Source: Hyperoodon ampullatus (taxonomy: Eukaryota; Chordata; Mammalia; Artiodactyla; Ziphiidae). Taken from it: a stretch of DNA of 64,000 bases. Within the stretch, counting starts at the first letter, position 1, and every line of letters begins with the position of its first letter. This document shows positions 59,930-64,000 of the stretch, in pieces. A program made the position numbers and the translations under genes. The stretch covers positions 26,312,588 through 26,376,587 of the forward strand of contig OX457070.1 in the NCBI GenBank assembly GCA_949752795.1, read 5' to 3'. The notes under the pieces were generated by a model, which was given only the letters and a program-made list of their open reading frames with translations, made no database searches and had not been told where the DNA came from.

Positions 59930-60047
59930 GTGAGTGGGGGGGGGAGGGGGAGGGGAGGGGGAGGGGGGAGGGCGGGCTCTCCCCTCAAGTGTAGGGAAGG
60001 CCGGGCCGGGCAGCAGGCTTCTAACTCGGTGTGTGCTTCCTTTCCAG
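59930..60047 (+). other. RAB11FIP5: RAB11FIP5 intron 2 (118 bp), G-run rich
   Basis: GT at 59,930 and AG at 60,046-60,047 ('cttcctttccag'). About 45 bases after the donor consist of consecutive G runs separated by single A. If retained, exon 2's frame would continue about 22 codons and stop at 59,992-59,994. Confidence 0.92.
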
Positions 60048-60741
60048 GCAGGGACTCTGCACAGTCCCCCAAGTTGCTTACCCATAAAAGGACCTACAGT
60101 GATGAGGCCAGCCAGGTGCGAGCCGCTCCTCCCCGGGCCCTCCTTGACCTTCAGGGCCACCTTGACGGGGCCTCCCGCTCCTCTCTCTGCGTCAACGGGA
60201 GCCACATTTACAGTGAGGAGCCCCAGGGGCCCCTGCGGCACCGCAGCTCCATCTCGGGCCCAGTTCCGCCCTCTGGCCCTCTGCACACTGTCTCCTCCCG
60301 GCCCTCTGAGGAGGGGCCGCGCTCTGCGGATGACACCTGGGGCAGAGGCAGCCGCCGCACCGGCAGCTCAGAGGCGGTGCCTGGACAGGAGGAGCTGAGC
60401 CCGCAGGTGCCGGCCGTCGGGGCCCACTGCTCTGGAGAGGAGGAGGGGGCCTGGCCCTCAGAGGGGAGGCCGGTGCAGGTCGCCACACCCATGGTGGCCT
60501 CCTCTGAGGCTGTGGCCGAGAAGGAGGGAGCCCGGAAGGAGGAGCGGAAGCCCCGGATGGGCCTTTTCCACCATCACCACCAGGGGCTGAGTCGGAGCGA
60601 GACGGGGCGCCGAGGCTCTCTGGGCGAGAAGGGCGTTGCCACTCTGGGGGCCTCCCCACACCACTCGTCCAGTGGGGAGGAAAAGGCCAGAAGTAGCTGG
60701 TTTGGCTTGAGAGAAGCCAAGGAACCAACTCAGAAACCCAG
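60048..60741 (+). CDS. RAB11FIP5: RAB11FIP5 coding exon 3 (residues 290-520)
   Basis: It continues in frame from exon 2 with 'GRDSAQSPKLLTHKRTYSDE' and encodes the long, probably disordered middle of the protein. Conserved pieces are 'ALLDLQGHLDGASRSSLCVN', 'PVQVATPMVASSEAVAEKEG', a four-His run in 'MGLFHHHHQGLSRSE' and 'SSSGEEKARSSWFGLREAKE'. The segment around 'PGQEELSPQVPAVGAHC' is less conserved. The 694-nt exon starts in phase 1 and ends in phase 2 at 'cccag|gtacgt', as expected before a Ser codon. The C-terminal Rab11-binding coiled coil, which defines the FIP family, is not in the window. No stop or frameshift is seen, so the gene looks functional. Confidence 0.96.
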
Positions 60742-63700
60742 GTACGTCCTTGGCAAGACCGCCTTTGATCCCTGGGATGGATGCTGGGGTATTTGCTCCG
60801 AACCCCGGGGCAGGGAGGATGGGGCAGGATGGAACCCTTGGGCAGGCTGCTGGGGCTCTGGCTTTGCATGGTTGAGCGGGGAACCCTGTCTCCCTAAGCC
60901 GAGGCTTGTTGTCTGCACGTGGACGCAGGTGAGTTGAAGGGCACAGCGCTCTGGGGGTCCTGTGGGCCTCACTTCCTGAGTTGGCACACCCATCCCCTGC
61001 GGGAGGGGGAGGAATAGGACAAAAGCAGGAAAGGCCGCTTGTATGAATTCTTTGCTTCCCAACCTCTACCTTTTGCCCCCTGGCCTCAGGGTCACCAGGC
61101 TTTGGCAGGTAGAGAGGTGGGGACCGAGGACTCACCTCAGACTTCCCCCACCCTTTCTGAAGCTAGATGACTTCCCACCAGCTGTCCTAGCTGCCTCTGT
61201 GCTCTCTTCTCTCTGAGAGATGGGAGTTGAGTAATTGATGTGTCCACCCCCTCCCCTATACACTCACCCCCGGTTGCTCCCCGGCCTTGGCCAGAGGCTG
61301 TGGGCAGCTCCCCTGAAATCTGTGACCTACCCTGTGTCCTTAGAGACTCTTGGGGCTCTGGCCCTCTCTGGTGTCTCTTGGTCTTGGGGTATGGCAAGTG
61401 CTGATGGCGGCTGCTCTGTTTTGAATATGCTGAGTCCCACCTGGGAGAGGAATGCAGGAGTCCTTCAGCCTAGGCCTGGGACAGAGTCCCTAGCCCTCAC
61501 CCTGACCTTCTGATCTCCTCCTAAGTTGGAGCCGGCAGGGGCTGCTTCACTGTCCAGCAGGGCCCAGGGAGGGGCTCCAGGCTTTGGCCAGGAGCGGGTG
61601 TCCCTCCCTGCCAAGGGCCCGGGGCCAGCCCTGGACAGGAGCATCTGTGACAACCCCAGCCAGTGTGGCAAGGGCGGCCGTTACTGTTCTCTCAGCAAGC
61701 CTGCCTGTCCCCATCAGTGGATATGTGGGCCGGAGGCGGGGTGGGAAGAGTGGGCGCAGTGGTAAAGGGCCAGGAGATAGGGCAGAGGGAGGGGCCCTAA
61801 ACCTCTTCCCCAGCGGAGGGGAGAGGACTCCTGAAGTCCTGGTTCTTCTCTTTCCCTGTGAAATTCTGAGTTTGCTCAGAGGAGCAGGGAGAGAAATGCA
61901 GGGCCTTTCAGGTTTGAGCCCTGGCTGCCTGGCAGCTCTCCGTACAGCCTCATAGATGGGGGTGTGGGGTGGATCAGTCTCTGGGCCATGTCTCCCCTGC
62001 TTAGGAGCAACTTCGGTTCCCTGCTGCCCAGCCCTGCTCACCAGAGCCCAGGGGAACTGCTGGCTACCTGCAGCCTAGAGGAAGAAGGGGATGGGCCTTT
62101 CTCAGATGCCCAGGCTGAGCTGGTGGCCCTGTGACAACTCAGAGATTGTAGGTGGTGTGGTGGAGGGAGGGGCACAGACCATGGGCTCAGTGCTGTTGTC
62201 CATGGGATGTCTCTGGGCCTCTTCCAGGGTGGGATGGATGTGGGGGACATTTCTCTGTGCGGTTGTTTCTAGGCAAGTGCCAGGCTTTGGGCTCAGAGCT
62301 CTGCAGGCCATGACTGAGTGATGTTGCGGTTGCCATTGCTGGTGCTTACAGCCTCTGTTTTCCTTCTGTTTCTCCATGTCTCCTGATGGCCTTTCAGAGG
62401 CAAGAGAAGTTGGGTGATGGATGAACATAAGGAAGCTGAGGGTTTTGCCCTTCTCGTATTTGAATTCCGAGCTCGTCCTCTGCAGGTTGGAGGGCAGATG
62501 GGGCCTCCTGCCCTCCCTGGGACCCATTTGCTTACAGTGGCTGAAGGGGCAGGCTCTGTGCCCTTGCCCCCAGGCAGGGTGGGAGGGACAATTCTTGGGG
62601 TGCAGTGACCTGGCCTGCAGAGGTGTGAGACCTGGACATTGAGCCCTGTCAGCATCACGCTGGCCCTGTGTGCCTCGGAGGGAAGGGCTGGCCTGGAAGA
62701 AACCACCCTTGGTGCTTGCCCAGAGGTCTTGGGGCCTTTGAGGAGAGAATAAGAGGTGAACTGACTTGCGGCAGGAAGCCATAAGTTGGACACCTAGAAC
62801 TGGAGTGACCGAATGTAGCTGCGAGACACCCAAGGGGATCCTGTCCACAGCTCCAGAGGTTTGGGTGCCTCTGCCCTGGGGCTACCATTGCAGATTGCTG
62901 GGTGTTCCTCACTAGGCAGGACAGCGGCGCCCTCTAGTGCTCCCACATGGCACTGAGGCCCCGTGCAGAGGCCAGAAGCAGTATGTGCTGTGCGCAGTAT
63001 CCAGAGAAAAAACTGTTGCTCTTGGAGAAGGCAGCAGCTGGGAGAGGCCAGGAAGATGGTCCTCCTGTTCCTCCTGACCTGCCCCTCATCTGCCAGGTCC
63101 CATGACTGTTACACTAGCCCCCGCCAGCATGTGGGCGGGGCTCCGGGGTGTGGGTGGTCGAGGTCTGGGCCACAGAACTCATCCCTGCTCACCAGCCCTG
63201 CTGTGAGCCATTCACCCTGAGCTGCAGCACAGGTCACTTTAGTGTGTGTTTAGGACCATCAAGACCATGTGTGTTAAAACCACTAGTGCCAAAACGAATT
63301 GTCTTTGTGTCTGTCTCTTTCTGACCCTTTTAGGGTATGTATAAGCTTCCTGATAGCAGGTCGTCTCAAGCTCCCGTGTTCCCTCCCCTCACACTAACCG
63401 TAGAACTTTGGGCACAGTAGGAGATCAAGTGTTAGATACAGACATTTTTTAAAAGTGGGGGTAAGCATGGCCCAGCACAGAGGCAGGTGGATCGTGGTGG
63501 CCTTTAGCAGTCTCTGCATCTGCCCCAGCCCCTCACCAGGTGGTGAACAGTGAGGTCCTGATGAGCCTGGAGTGTGCGCTGGCTGCCGAGAGAGCTCGGG
63601 GTCTCAGCGGCGTTCTCAGTGGTGTAAATGCGTAACTGTGATGTGCGCCAGTGACTTAGAGTTAGTGTGGCCATAAATCCTGTTGGTGCCTGTTTTCCTG

Positions 63701-64000
63701 GCATAGTTAATAGTGCCCCTTTACTCTATTAAGAACATTCTGGTTTGGAAGATAAATTATACGGTCTCCCTACTTAGAGCATGCAAGGCCCCACTGTGTC
63801 ACCTCACTGTGCCCAGATGAAGGGAGAGGATGTGTCCAGTCATGTTTCCTGGACATCGGGGCACATCTCAGACAGACACCAGGAGATGGAGCCTTAGGAG
63901 GGCTGGCTGAAGGCATTTTGGCTGGGGTGGGTATGCCTGAAAGGCTGGCTTTAGCCTTTTCAGAGAGTGCCTGTGGGAGAGTCTTTGCAGATCCACATGC
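60742..64000 (+). other. RAB11FIP5: RAB11FIP5 intron 3, partial
   Basis: Starts with donor 'gtacgt' at 60,742 and runs off the window. I searched by eye for sequence encoding the next conserved segment and the Rab-binding domain and found neither. The sequence is GC-rich and nearly repeat-free, with no clear SINE or L1. Frames such as 62,102-62,848 (minus) are unsupported by any recognisable domain. Confidence 0.8.

Noticed and set aside
59846..60937. 363-codon plus-strand frame spanning intron 2 and exon 3
   Set aside because: It starts out of frame inside exon 2, reads through the intron and shares only exon 3's frame. Splicing at 59,930 and 60,047 gives the known RAB11FIP5 protein instead.
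60192..61135. Two 225-codon minus-strand frames opposite exon 3 and intron 3
   Set aside because: They lie antisense to a conserved exon, are Pro/Ser-rich by GC bias, and have no domain.
62102..62848. 248-codon minus-strand frame in intron 3
   Set aside because: No recognisable domain, no splice context and GC-rich surroundings; probably a chance frame.

Overview
This is mammalian nuclear DNA, most probably cetacean (whale or dolphin). The organism call rests on at least 24 copies of tRNA-Glu-derived CHR-type SINEs (heads of the type 'cttccctggtggcgcagtgg', B-box 'gggttcgtgcc'). Many are little diverged, keep long poly(A) tails and have clear target-site duplications (TSDs). I saw no primate Alu, pig PRE-1 or ruminant BovB/Bov-tA-dominated pattern. 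LINE-1 copies of one closely related family are also frequent. There are no bacterial-type genes, no CRISPR array and no operons.

Layout. Positions 1 to about 38,100 are intergenic and almost wholly made of mobile elements: ancient L1M and L2 remains, nested younger L1 copies, 20 SINEs, a truncated HNRNPA1 processed pseudogene (about 19,043-19,345, minus) and a U6 snRNA-L1 chimeric retrocopy (28,740-29,805). The outstanding element is a full-length minus-strand L1 (19,449-26,042). It has a roughly 1.5-kb CpG-rich 5'UTR, intact ORF1 (297 aa) and ORF2 (1,272 aa) with all the catalytic motifs I could look for, a poly(A) tail and a 14-bp TSD. It is a candidate for recent or current activity.

From about 38,160 the character changes to GC-rich sequence with few SINEs. 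A CpG island (about 38,160-39,480) holds the promoter and first coding exon of RAB11FIP5 (Rab11-FIP5/Rip11/Gaf-1, plus strand). Coding exons 1-3 (38,970-39,400; 59,493-59,929; 60,048-60,741) encode residues 1-520 in one uninterrupted frame. They cover the N-terminal C2 domain and the long Ser-rich linker. The C-terminal Rab11-binding domain must lie beyond the window edge. Intron 1 is 20.1 kb and carries four SINEs, several MIRs, an L2, one probable solo LTR and (AC)n microsatellites. Intron 2 is only 118 bp and extremely G-rich next to its donor site. The window ends inside intron 3.

No undescribed multi-gene system is visible. The points most worth following up are the intact L1 with an unusually early 3' end, the U6-L1 chimera, the nested insertions that give relative ages, and the G-rich mini-intron of RAB11FIP5. 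Repeat family names are from recognition only; no repeat library search could be run.
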